In this document: positions 54,201-62,087 of the stretch, piece after piece
How positions within the stretch are numbered: the stretch's first letter is position 1
Layout of the letters: each line of letters begins with the position of its first letter
Assembly: GCF_014172405.1 (NCBI RefSeq)
Contig: NZ_WNXC01000004.1
Coordinates: 388,638-452,637, forward strand
Source: Pedobacter gandavensis
GTDB taxonomy: Bacteria; Bacteroidota; Bacteroidia; Sphingobacteriales; Sphingobacteriaceae
Direction: 5' to 3'
DNA length: 64,000 bases
Program-made: the position numbers and the translations under genes
Notes under the pieces: model-generated
The model's database searches: none
Told to the model about the DNA's origin: nothing
The model's input: only the letters and a program-made list of their open reading frames with translations

Positions 54201-54391
54201 AACTCCCCTTTTTCATTGGTCATCCCGACAGAAGCCAGGGGGGTACCTGACAAGATATTTACTCCCGGAATGCTTACCTTTTCCTTTTTATCGATTACAG
54301 TTCCTTGTATCAGAACCTTTTTCTGCTGGGCTATTGTGGCGGTACTGATACAGCACAACAACAGAGCAGATATTATAAAGAGATACCTCAT
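51257..54391 (-). CDS. SusC/RagA TonB-linked outer-membrane transporter (pair 2)
   Basis: A 1044-residue SusC. Signal peptide to about 21, CarboxypepD_reg-like domain (VLIQGTVIDKKEKVSIPGVN, about 27-110), the TonB-box-like LNETVVVGY, plug domain (about 118-225, GNAMELLQGKVAGL, IEVLKDAQATSLYGSKGAYGVI) and the large beta-barrel ending in YTLGLSVQF with the terminal aromatic. All canonical parts are present. It imports the substrate bound by the downstream SusD with energy from ExbBD-TonB. Confidence 0.95.
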   Translation of the reverse strand: MRYLFIISALLLCCISTATIAQQKKVLIQGTVIDKKEKVSIPGVNILSGTPLASVGMTNEKGEFSVSVLPDAKLVFSYVGYTTVTQKLDGKTKLTIFMNTSASYLNETVVVGYQTKSKILSTGSSVVITGKQIQDVPAGNAMELLQGKVAGLNIQNNNGMPGMRGSINIRGLSNINVSGAGDNAFLTPTSPLFVIDGVPIDDNSSYEYGFQQAGPGISPVSLIPTEDIERIEVLKDAQATSLYGSKGAYGVILITTKRGNSKIPIVSYTSKFFMNTVPQLRKVIGGRDERMMRIDQILRYDTSYYHGLGMINNSAMLSDSLNAYWNNSTDWQSYFYRQTFNQSHNVDISGGDQLFNYKVNVGSYAENGILENTGFTRYNLNMNMQYQPSPRFKLFASINNALGKNSVGSGNGLLQTGVATGGSSSSLLPAPSQFSAVNDLLASLKTQNDNKTVNTVTTLDIQYEFIKGLRASTNFSYNFNTATEDTFRPSSLSNGGGGQSTYFNERRSTVYNRNMLSYFKTLNDKHNFTAYVFNEINMNKAKADKVRLVSNVSDYIQGPYGYGFYNSRGGTLDNFADARSVAFAGAFTYNYDQKYVIDLTYRVDGTSTNGPDAGYSKNPSIGLRWNFFKENLFKDFNWLDYASLKASYGKNINPNGSIYDVYGKYLSGPAYNNNTTVSLDKGVIPNTGLLPTTTMQLNAGFEMGIYKDRLSFTFDTYYKQVDNILRSKAVANINSFGSISTNETSLVNYGYEFSMRGRPLSEGSKVNWTLSFNGAINKDVLTHLPNGDRELIYDDGRQLILYRLGMNSLSNVLYNTKGVYATSGAVPVDPLTGLRYRTAGGNPAYFQAGDPYFTDLNGDYILDNNDLVVVGNSQPRFVGGLGSFAQYKGFSLNMNFSFTLGRDIINNALADRLQNFSNPTAPGAMVPLNEYNSWQNPGDIADFPNGLDFTRQARVQPFRYNQTLFQEDGSYLKLNDVTLSYNLNRKFTQRYGMNSLRIYGTAKNLHTFSNYSGPNPENVSALGRDTSGGYPNSRSYTLGLSVQF

Positions 54392-54429
54392 ATTAGATAT
54401 TGTATAAATTTGATATTCTGAATATTTAA

Positions 54430-55467
54430 TTAATCATTATTGAATTTTGGGCTCTCATTCCTGAACTGGAACACAATCTCCCAACTACCTTCCTGATAAA
54501 TACTGAAGTCGATGCCCAGATTTGCTTCCTCACGGATACCACCAAAGCCCAGCCTTTCATACCTGAAAACTGCTCTTGCCCTTTCGCCGCTAGGCGTTGT
54601 ATATTTGGTTTGATAGGTGATCAAAGGAATCGGATAAGCCACTTCATATTTTACTTGGGTGTTTGTTTTCTCCATTTTAAAACCATGAACCAGGCTTTCC
54701 CATTTCGTTAGGGCAAATAGGTTTGGATCAATTACATTTTGTGCGGAATCCAGGAACTTGAAGGTGAGGGACTTTCCAGTTCCCACTCTGTTAAAGTAAA
54801 CTGCGACATCTCCACCACCCATGTTACGTGAAGTACGAACACCTTTTACATTGTTCACAATTGAAGCATTTACAGCAGGGCTGGTCGCATTACCGGTAAT
54901 AGGATCAAGGTTAGATGGTTCATAAGGGCGTTCACGAAAAGGTTTTAACCTGAAATCGCGGAAATATCTACGTCCACCGGAATTGGAAACTTCCACGTCA
55001 AATACATAACCTGAATCCGGACGTACTTTTACAAAAGTAGAGTTAGCACCTGCCCATACCAGAAACTGACCGGAATGTTCCCTGATTTCAAACAAGGGAT
55101 GATATTCTATCTTTCTTTTTGCCTCAATTTCTTCCAGGGATTTTTCATCTCCCAGGTAAGGCTGTTTCCATACCAATGTTGGATGGTTCTCTGTTAATTC
55201 TGGCGCCGGATCACCATTTTTCCTTCGCAGGTTGATGATCTTAAAGTCCAATGGCTGGGAAAGCGTAGAATTTCCTATGTTAAAATTCCCTGTAAATAAG
55301 GTATTTCTTCCCAATACGGGTTCGTAAGTAGTAGTGGTGAATGCCGCATCATTACCTAATGTTAAGCGGGCATCAGGAAGATATTTTTTACACGAAGGAG
55401 TCAGGAGTAAAGTCATTCCTGCCATCAAAACGTATAGTAATGCTAAAGGCTGTTTATTATTCATCAT
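54430..55467 (-). CDS. DUF5007-like PUL lipoprotein
   Basis: A 345-residue lipoprotein (lipobox TPSC). After a short linker the protein is all-beta in appearance: FTGNFNIGNSTLSQPLDFKI, then the GRRYFRDFRLKPFRERPYEPS block. It resembles DUF5007 proteins found between SusD and other lipoproteins in Sphingobacteriaceae PULs. It is probably an outer-membrane surface protein; no catalytic motif seen. Gaps of 9 and 38 bp to its neighbours keep it in the same operon. Confidence 0.72.
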   Translation of the reverse strand: MMNNKQPLALLYVLMAGMTLLLTPSCKKYLPDARLTLGNDAAFTTTTYEPVLGRNTLFTGNFNIGNSTLSQPLDFKIINLRRKNGDPAPELTENHPTLVWKQPYLGDEKSLEEIEAKRKIEYHPLFEIREHSGQFLVWAGANSTFVKVRPDSGYVFDVEVSNSGGRRYFRDFRLKPFRERPYEPSNLDPITGNATSPAVNASIVNNVKGVRTSRNMGGGDVAVYFNRVGTGKSLTFKFLDSAQNVIDPNLFALTKWESLVHGFKMEKTNTQVKYEVAYPIPLITYQTKYTTPSGERARAVFRYERLGFGGIREEANLGIDFSIYQEGSWEIVFQFRNESPKFNND

Positions 55468-55476
55468 ATGATTACC

Positions 55477-56178
55477 TTATTTATTTATTCTTTTTACAAA
55501 TTCATTAAATCCGAAAACATGTCCGGGAGAAAGGATGTGGATGACCCCATTTTTGGCCTTAATATTGACTGCTACAGTTTGCGTACGCTCCCAGAATTTC
55601 ACGAAAATAGAGCCCTTCGGATCACTGAATGTCAATACCTGAGGGCCACCACCTTCAAATCCAGAAGCATTAATTTTCTTGTAAAGGATGTGCATTGGAT
55701 AGTCATGATTGATGCTCTCTACATAGGAACCATCCACAAATGGGCTTAGCCTTTCTGTACCATAGTTCCCGCGAATCAGGTACTTGGACATCATGGTATC
55801 CAGCTCCAGGATATCCGAATTTTGTAGAGAAAGTTTGCGCTTCGACTGTAAAGCCCGGGCCTGATTCAGCTCCGAAATTGCAGTTTGAAAACACTTATTG
55901 TTCAATGCAAAGACGGTTAGTTTTCTGTTTACCAAGGAATCCTTTAAGGCAGGTAAACGGTCTAAGACCAATAACATCGAATCATACTGACTTCTATTGG
56001 CATTTAAATAAGCCAGGATATCACCATCAAATTCCTGCACTTCATTTCTATAATCATAATATGGAGAGTCGTTCTTTTTGCAGGAGAAAATGGCAGAACA
56101 GCAAATTACAGCCAACAAAACCTTCAGGCCATAACCTGCCAGGCGTTTGCTACTTATTTGTATATTTCTTTTGATCAT
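55477..56178 (-). CDS. Fasciclin-domain lipoprotein, second copy
   Basis: A 233-residue lipoprotein (lipobox IFSC). The FAS1-like helix GDILAYLNANRSQYDSMLLV and LTVFALNNKCFQ correspond to those of the protein at 48977, and the end has the classical NGVIHILSPGHVFGF. It lies downstream of the first susD, exactly as the other copy follows the second susD, so SusC-SusD-fasciclin appears to be a repeated unit in this PUL. Confidence 0.82.
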   Translation of the reverse strand: MIKRNIQISSKRLAGYGLKVLLAVICCSAIFSCKKNDSPYYDYRNEVQEFDGDILAYLNANRSQYDSMLLVLDRLPALKDSLVNRKLTVFALNNKCFQTAISELNQARALQSKRKLSLQNSDILELDTMMSKYLIRGNYGTERLSPFVDGSYVESINHDYPMHILYKKINASGFEGGGPQVLTFSDPKGSIFVKFWERTQTVAVNIKAKNGVIHILSPGHVFGFNEFVKRINK

Positions 56179-56211
56179 TTTTTTAATAATTGAGAATGAA
56201 TATTATTCCGT

Positions 56212-57783
56212 TTATTTCCAATAGGTGTTTTGAGTGATCATTGGATTAGCATTGATGACATCTTTGGAAATTGGCCAGTAGATCCCTTTTTCAGTAATCA
56301 GCTTATTGAAATCGGGATTGGTTCCTTTAATCTTGTTATAGCGGATTAGGTCATACCATCTCCAGCCTTCTCCCATCAATTCTCTTCTGCGTTCTGCAAA
56401 AATTTCATCGATCAGATCTTTAGTAGAAAGGGCCTCAATAGCAGCTACACCTCTTTGGCTCAAGACAATATTCAGATTGGCGATCGCATCAGTACGCTGT
56501 CCGATCACTGCCAAAGCCTCTGCTCTTAATAAGGTCAACTCCTCCAGACGCGTAAACAGCGCAGTAGAGCTGAAAATGGCAAAAGAACCTGCTGATCCAC
56601 CATTGGCCAGAATTGCGATCTTCTTGAAAATCGGCATATCTGTGGTGAAGTTTACAAAATATGGCGTTCTATGAATTTTTGTAATGGTATCTAAACCAAA
56701 ACGTAGGTCTTTACGATCGGTAAAGGCAGCGGCAATGACTTCTTTAGGCACGTAAATATCTGGCCTTATTTTCTGAACAAGCGGCTGGGCAAGTGTCAGT
56801 TGTTCAATGTGTCCATTCGCCGTAGACTCACCGTTTCCGTATTCAGAAGAGAAACCAACGATAATCGTCCCCCTTTTATAGGCAAAAGGACTACCGGAAC
56901 CTGTTCCCGTTAATTCATCCATGTTGATATACCTCGGGCCGTATCCATCCCCTTTAGTATAATTGTCCATAATAAACTTGGTATAAATTTCGGTATCGAT
57001 ATATCGACCTTGCCATGCAGAAACATGTGCCAATAAAGCATAGGCTGAAATCTTAGTAAACAAAACCCCATTCAAACCTTGCGCAGTAATACCAAAGTAC
57101 TCTCCTGGCAACTGCGGATCTGTTCCACCATAATAATAAGGCAGGACTTTAGCCGCCAAAATCAATTCTGATTCTGCGAAGGCCAGTACCTTTGCCTGAG
57201 CTGTTCTGTCATGTTGTTCAAAATTACCATCATGAGAAGAAGTAAGCAAAGGAACATCTCCCCAGATGCGTACCATATAGAAATAAGCAAATGCCCTTAA
57301 AGCTCTTGCCTGTGCCACATCTACATTATTATTTACTGGGGTATATCGTTTGTCAGCTTCGACGATTTCCCTTGAGCGCTCAATAAATAGAGAAGTGCTA
57401 TTGATCACTGCGTAAAATTTACGCCAGTTCGTGATTTCGTTCAATACCGGATAAGAAGCATTCAGCTGCCCGTTAATAATTGCTTTTAAATCTGGTCTGC
57501 TGGTGGCTACAAAATCACCCTGACGCAGATCGCCCATCAACCAGTGTAAGTTATCGCTGGTAATTGCAGTACGCATTAAACCATACATTCCAAAAATACC
57601 TGACTTCGCATCATCAATGCTCTTCCAATGGTTTTTGTCTACAGTATAGCGGCTTGGCTTTACTTCCAGCTCCTTATTACAGGAAAAACTACCCAGCACC
57701 AAGGCACTTAGCACTACCAATCCAAGTGCTTTTTTTAAAAATATATTGCTGTTGTTAAAAGATATCATCTTCATCTGTTTCAT
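56212..57783 (-). CDS. SusD/RagB nutrient-binding lipoprotein (pair 1)
   Basis: A 523-residue SusD-family lipoprotein (lipobox SFSC, after an N-terminal stretch that makes an ATG at 57774 also possible). Features are LEVKPSRYTVDKNHWKSIDDA, ARALRAFAYFYMVRIWGDVPLLT and the C-terminal LIDEIFAERRRELMGEGWRWYDLIRYNK. It is the partner of the SusC at 57792, 8 bp upstream of it. Confidence 0.94.
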   Translation of the reverse strand: MKQMKMISFNNSNIFLKKALGLVVLSALVLGSFSCNKELEVKPSRYTVDKNHWKSIDDAKSGIFGMYGLMRTAITSDNLHWLMGDLRQGDFVATSRPDLKAIINGQLNASYPVLNEITNWRKFYAVINSTSLFIERSREIVEADKRYTPVNNNVDVAQARALRAFAYFYMVRIWGDVPLLTSSHDGNFEQHDRTAQAKVLAFAESELILAAKVLPYYYGGTDPQLPGEYFGITAQGLNGVLFTKISAYALLAHVSAWQGRYIDTEIYTKFIMDNYTKGDGYGPRYINMDELTGTGSGSPFAYKRGTIIVGFSSEYGNGESTANGHIEQLTLAQPLVQKIRPDIYVPKEVIAAAFTDRKDLRFGLDTITKIHRTPYFVNFTTDMPIFKKIAILANGGSAGSFAIFSSTALFTRLEELTLLRAEALAVIGQRTDAIANLNIVLSQRGVAAIEALSTKDLIDEIFAERRRELMGEGWRWYDLIRYNKIKGTNPDFNKLITEKGIYWPISKDVINANPMITQNTYWK

Positions 57784-57791
57784 ATCAGTTA

Positions 57792-60755
57792 CTATAAATC
57801 TAATTTTATACCCAGGGTGAAGGTGCGTGGAATAGGAATTCCCGCTCCTGTATACATTCCTGTATAGTCTACCAATTCTGGATCTCTACCTGAAAATGAA
57901 GTAACTGTAACCAGGTTATTGGCGGTTACATATAAGTAGGCCCTGCTGATACCAGAATTCATGGCTTTAAACATCCTTGACTTTGAAAAATCATAACCTA
58001 CAGAAACTGCTCTTAGCTTCGCATAAGAAGCATTTTCTAAGAATAGATCCTGATCTGCACGGTAAGGAATCACATTACTCCAAACATTGTAAACTGGATA
58101 AGATTTAACATCTGAAGAAGTCTGCCAAGAGGTGACTTCCTTAATAGAATATATGTTGTTGGTAAACTCCTGATTGATAAAATCGTAACGGCTGGCATCA
58201 TATTTATTGATGGCTTTATTACCTACCGCAAAGAAAATCTGGAAATTTAAATCCCAGTTACCGTAACTGAATCCATTAGACCAACCACCTGTGAAGACTG
58301 GAAGTCGATTACCGGTCAACACTTTATCTTTTTGGTTGATCACAAAATCCCCATTCTGATCTTTCCATTTCGGATCACCTGCTTTCAGATCCAATCCATC
58401 AAATGATAATCTTTGATTATCCGCCGGATTTACCGGAACTTCTCCATTGGTGTTATAAATTCCTTCATTCTGATACACCCAGAAAGCATCAATTGGCTTA
58501 CCAACCTCTAGCTTATTGTCGCCAATGATTAATGACTTCAGTCCGCCAGGTAAGGTTTGTAGTTTGTTCTTATTGATGTTGAAATTCAAACCTGTATTCC
58601 AGTTCAGACCACGCACACTTTTAAGCATTAATGCCGATAACGTCAAGTCTAATCCTGTGTTTTTTACGCCAAGACCGCTTCGAAACTCACTGGTATAACC
58701 ACTTTCAGCAGGTAAAGGAATATTTAGCACCATGTCCTTATCCTCTTTTAGATACCAGGTTGCACTCGCAGTTAACCGGTCTTTTAACATACTTCCTGCC
58801 AGCGTAAAATTAAACTGGTCAGTATGCGGCATTTTAATGCCATAGCCTACCCAGCCTGAAGTATAAGGTCTGGTTACCCCACCTTGTCCACCGTAACTAG
58901 GGATGGTTGGTTCTTCTTTGGACCCACCTTCTACACGATATTGAGGCCCGCCAGAAAAACGATCATCAAGGAACAATTTTGCACTGCGTCCATAAGATAC
59001 CTGCGCGCTTAAATCCTGGAAGAAATTATTCGCTTTTAAGAATTGATTTTTAAGATTCCAGCTGGCACTTGCTGCCGGAGCAATCATCCATCTGCTGCTT
59101 GGCTGACCAGAAGAGCTGCCATCATTTCTCAATACTGCTCTGAACTCCAGGAGGTCTTTATAGCTGTATTTTGCGCTACCATAAAAAGAAGCCAAAGTCG
59201 CTTTCTCCCGATCTGTATAGCGGAATACATAAAATGAGTGATAAGCTTCAAGGTTGCGGTCTACCAGATTGATTTTGATGAAATCATTTGGTCCGTTGTA
59301 GGCATTTGCATAGTTGTACTTGTAGACATCATACTGCAATGACTGCCCCAATCTGAAATCAATTTTGTGGTCCTGATTGATTTTCCAATCGTAGGTAAAC
59401 GCATTATCCCAGATCGCACGTTGGTTAAAGCCAAAGTAATTCGACACATAGTTATTGCCCTCCATTAAGGTAGAAGGATAAAATACGTCCCTGATGCCTT
59501 CCGTATAGTCAAACATCAGGCTGGAAGTAAACTTTACTTTGTTTAGTTTAAATGTCAAACCAAAAGATCCTTGAATCAGGTTATTTGAATTTTCATCAAT
59601 TGCTTTTTCATACTCATTTAAAAAGCCCCCATAACTTAGTTTATTTGGAGATAAAGGGCTACTAAAATCCGTTAGGTATCTGGTTTCGGCATAACGATCG
59701 GTTAAACTTCTGTTTCTGCTCCTGTCCATTTTCACCACATTTACCATACTCGATACAGTTAGCCATTCGAATGGCGCCATATTGATCTGAAAAGTTGCAT
59801 TGTATCGGTTCAAACTGGTTTCATCTGCACTACCTGCATTTCTGGTTACCCCCCCGAAGAAACGGAAGTTGGCGCGATCAGATCCACCAGTTAAACTCAG
59901 ATCTACCGAATAAATAGGCTTTGTTTTATAGTATAAATCGTTCCAGTTAGACGGGCCATAATAATCAGTATTTGTAGAGTCACTTAAATAACCCGCATAA
60001 TTTGCATAATCGGCCACCGTAGCGTATTTCTGATAGAAAGGTTTTCTAAAATTGTTTTCAAATGCTGCATTCACCGTATTTGCTGAACCTGCCTGGACCA
60101 TTCCAAAATAGCTATTGACGCTAATTTTTCTAAAACCGGTTTTCGCTTGCTTGGTGGTTACCCAAATCGCGCCATTTGCCGCATTTGGTCCCAATAATGC
60201 CAAAGCTGCGGGATCTTTGATCACCTCAATAGAGCTGATGTTGCTGATGTCAATTCCTGCTAATAGATTGGTGGCAGGTCCAATTCTATTGTAGTCGTAT
60301 TTCTGAATATCAAAAGCAAAAGGATTGTCCTGCGTCAATGGAATTCCATTCAAATAAACTATGGGCTGCACCGCATAAATGTCTCTCCTTTTGAAAACCG
60401 GAGCAGATAAGCCCCTGATCAACATACTTTGTTCTGTTCCGGGCTCAGCATTGGTTTCCTGAACGTATAAGCCGGCAATCCCTCCCTTTAGCATCTGCTG
60501 AAGAGAAATATTCGGGCTAAGAGCCAGGACTTTTAAATTCAAGGAATCGATTCCTTTATTTCTACGAGATACATTGTTTACCCAGGCAGCAGTATCAATT
60601 GCTTTCTTTAAGACCTTGGGAACCGTGTCTTGTCTAAAAATCAAATTGTAATTCAGAGGAGTGGCATGAAGGGATCTTGCTTCTGCCTCTGAAGGACAAA
60701 GCGCAGAAAGCAAGAACGCACAAGTGACACCCGCAATAATTCGGACCATTTTCAT
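57792..60755 (-). CDS. SusC/RagA-type transporter without CarboxypepD_reg domain (pair 1)
   Basis: A 987-residue TonB-dependent transporter. The signal peptide ends near residue 26. Then about 55 residues of low-homology linker lead directly into the plug: LQQMLKGGIAGLYVQET, MLIRGLSAPVF, IEVIKDPAALALLGPNAANGAIWVTT. The barrel ends with PRTFTLGIKLDL. The CarboxypepD_reg-like extension that opens most SusC proteins (and is present in the second pair) is missing, and there is no STN domain. It is the first gene of the 11-gene PUL. Confidence 0.92.
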   Translation of the reverse strand: MKMVRIIAGVTCAFLLSALCPSEAEARSLHATPLNYNLIFRQDTVPKVLKKAIDTAAWVNNVSRRNKGIDSLNLKVLALSPNISLQQMLKGGIAGLYVQETNAEPGTEQSMLIRGLSAPVFKRRDIYAVQPIVYLNGIPLTQDNPFAFDIQKYDYNRIGPATNLLAGIDISNISSIEVIKDPAALALLGPNAANGAIWVTTKQAKTGFRKISVNSYFGMVQAGSANTVNAAFENNFRKPFYQKYATVADYANYAGYLSDSTNTDYYGPSNWNDLYYKTKPIYSVDLSLTGGSDRANFRFFGGVTRNAGSADETSLNRYNATFQINMAPFEWLTVSSMVNVVKMDRSRNRSLTDRYAETRYLTDFSSPLSPNKLSYGGFLNEYEKAIDENSNNLIQGSFGLTFKLNKVKFTSSLMFDYTEGIRDVFYPSTLMEGNNYVSNYFGFNQRAIWDNAFTYDWKINQDHKIDFRLGQSLQYDVYKYNYANAYNGPNDFIKINLVDRNLEAYHSFYVFRYTDREKATLASFYGSAKYSYKDLLEFRAVLRNDGSSSGQPSSRWMIAPAASASWNLKNQFLKANNFFQDLSAQVSYGRSAKLFLDDRFSGGPQYRVEGGSKEEPTIPSYGGQGGVTRPYTSGWVGYGIKMPHTDQFNFTLAGSMLKDRLTASATWYLKEDKDMVLNIPLPAESGYTSEFRSGLGVKNTGLDLTLSALMLKSVRGLNWNTGLNFNINKNKLQTLPGGLKSLIIGDNKLEVGKPIDAFWVYQNEGIYNTNGEVPVNPADNQRLSFDGLDLKAGDPKWKDQNGDFVINQKDKVLTGNRLPVFTGGWSNGFSYGNWDLNFQIFFAVGNKAINKYDASRYDFINQEFTNNIYSIKEVTSWQTSSDVKSYPVYNVWSNVIPYRADQDLFLENASYAKLRAVSVGYDFSKSRMFKAMNSGISRAYLYVTANNLVTVTSFSGRDPELVDYTGMYTGAGIPIPRTFTLGIKLDL

Positions 60756-61054
60756 TCGTGTTAATTAAGTATTGGACGATTTAGTTTTGGTGACTTACTG
60801 AGCGCAGAAAGCACCGTGTTTTTAAAGCTTAGGCATAACAATACCGTTCCGGCCAAATCGTGTTTTGGCGGTTGGAGATTCAAATTAGAAATGAAGCGGC
60901 AAAACCCTAACTCTGAATTGCTCAGTTTATGTTCGATGTCCTGCGCTACAATTTAGAATGGAATCAACTGGTGACAGTATTAATTAGGATATTATATCCG
61001 GGTCAAGCAATGAAGACTCAATTGCTGGTAGAAAGTAAAAGTTTTAATCATAGT

Positions 61055-61084
61055 GGTTCGGTTTAGGTTGGTTTGGTTGGTTTG
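61055..61084 (+). repeat. GGTT repeat with two-tetrad G-quadruplex potential
   Basis: Six GG pairs spaced 4-6 nt apart, separated mostly by TT. Positions 61066-61080 read GGTTGGTTTGGTTGG, the thrombin-binding aptamer sequence apart from one base in the central loop (TTT for TGT). The G-rich strand is the template strand for the PUL. Confidence 0.6.
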
Positions 61085-61240
61085 TTTATCATTCATCACA
61101 TATAATGCCTCCTTGTGGCTCAGCTATCCACATGCTACAGAACGAGTTATTCTGTATTCAGCAAAAAGCTCAAGGATTATGTAATACTTAATGCAAGCAA
61201 TTTAGAACTATTATACATTGAAGTCCTCAAAAAGTATAGC

Positions 61241-61252
61241 GCAAACGTTTGC
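61241..61252. promoter_or_regulatory. LacI-family-like operator 1 of the PUL
   Basis: GCAAACGTTTGC is a perfect 12-bp palindrome with the central CG typical of LacI/PurR/GalR operators. It lies about 490 bp upstream of the first susC, next to a -7-like element on the minus strand. Confidence 0.55.
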
Positions 61253-61604
61253 CTAAGCCGATATTATCGTATAAAAGCAATAAAAACATCGTTAAACATA
61301 AATTTAACATCAACTTATTAGACATAAATTAATCAGTATTAAAAATAACCCATGAATTTTTATGAATAAAAAAAAACAGAGACTATCATCTTTTATTGTA
61401 GAATAATACTAATCCCATATTTAAAAACGTAACGTTTAATAATTAAGTTTTGCACGAAAAAACTAAAAGCGTTTAGTAATACGCAAACAGGTAATAAAAA
61501 GACTTATACAAGAAAAATAACGCCGTAAAAACGAAGTTAACATGCTCAGAATTCTACTAACCCTAGTTCTATTTCCATTAAAATAAAAGGTTTACGCACT
61601 CTAC

Positions 61605-61616
61605 ACAAACGTTTGC
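61605..61616. promoter_or_regulatory. LacI-family-like operator 2 of the PUL
   Basis: ACAAACGTTTGC shares 11 of 12 bases with operator 1, with a 10-bp perfect palindromic core and an outer GC on the right. Centres of the two sites are 364 bp apart, so looping is possible. Confidence 0.5.
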
Positions 61617-61695
61617 GCTTTTTGACAATTCCCATAAAAAATGCCATTCCACACATATTTTGGCACATAACAGGTTCGTTACAAGAAAAACACCC

Positions 61696-61914
61696 TTAAA
61701 AACTATACATTATTGTCAATAAAATGATCAAAAATGCCATTAATGTCTTGTTTATTAATAAATACCAGCGCTGCTTTTTCAAAAAATAATTCCTGATTTT
61801 TACAGTATTAGGATAATAATCGTCATAAAGTATGGTCTTTAACGCTCCAAATACCTTAAATAATTGCGTAAAAACTTTCTCAAAAAAAACATCAAAATAT
61901 TCTTTATAAAACAA
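61696..61914 (-). pseudogene. AT-rich frame, possible relic of an ECF sigma factor
   Basis: A 72-codon frame opens with TTG just after an in-frame TAA. Its first half (FEKVFTQLFKVFGALKTILYDD) faintly resembles the N-terminus of ECF sigma factors (region 2.1). About ten residues later another frame takes over the resemblance: NQELFFEKAALVFINKQDIN recalls the IVQELFFxLW segment of region 2.2. The frame itself ends in a hydrophobic tail unlike a sigma factor. This would fit a frameshifted remnant left of a susC-type gene, but the similarity is weak and the composition very AT-rich, so chance is not excluded. Confidence 0.25.
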
Positions 61915-62033
61915 TTATGTCTTAAAATAAAAAGAGCGTTTCCCCAAAAAACTCCGGAAATTCTCTGACTGGAAGCGCTTAAGTGTGACATATTCAAAAG
62001 CCCCTATTATACGCACAGTTGAGATCAAAAACC

Positions 62034-62061
62034 ACAAAAGCCAACCGAAGTTGGCTTTTGT
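62034..62061. terminator. Terminator after the efflux remnant
   Basis: ACAAAAGCCAAC-CGAA-GTTGGCTTTTGT, a 12-bp perfect stem with a CGAA tetraloop. On the minus strand it is followed by GGTTTTTG, 26 bp past the stop of the adaptor remnant. Confidence 0.85.
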
Positions 62062-62087
62062 AAGCAATTTAACTAAACAACAAAAAG

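Larger units (their letters stand above)
60756..61695. other. Long non-coding upstream region of the PUL
   Basis: No convincing gene in 940 bases. It contains a G-rich repeat (61055-61084), LacI-like palindromes (61241-61252 and 61605-61616), a half site ACGCAAAC at 61481-61488, and AAACGT-A-ACGTTT (61425-61437). A -7-like TACTTTTTG lies on the minus strand at 61236-61228, 4 bp below the first palindrome; if used, it would give a leader of more than 450 nt for the PUL transcript. Confidence 0.5.

Noticed and set aside
40000..60000. Plus-strand frames of 60-140 codons opposite the PUL genes (for example 46709-47023, 48081-48449, 55740-56174)
   Set aside because: They are antisense shadows of confident genes and have no start context, family motif or promoter.
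61925..61980. AGCGTTTCC/GGAAGCGCT imperfect long-loop repeat
   Set aside because: The loop is 28 nt and there is one mismatch; no support as terminator or structured RNA.
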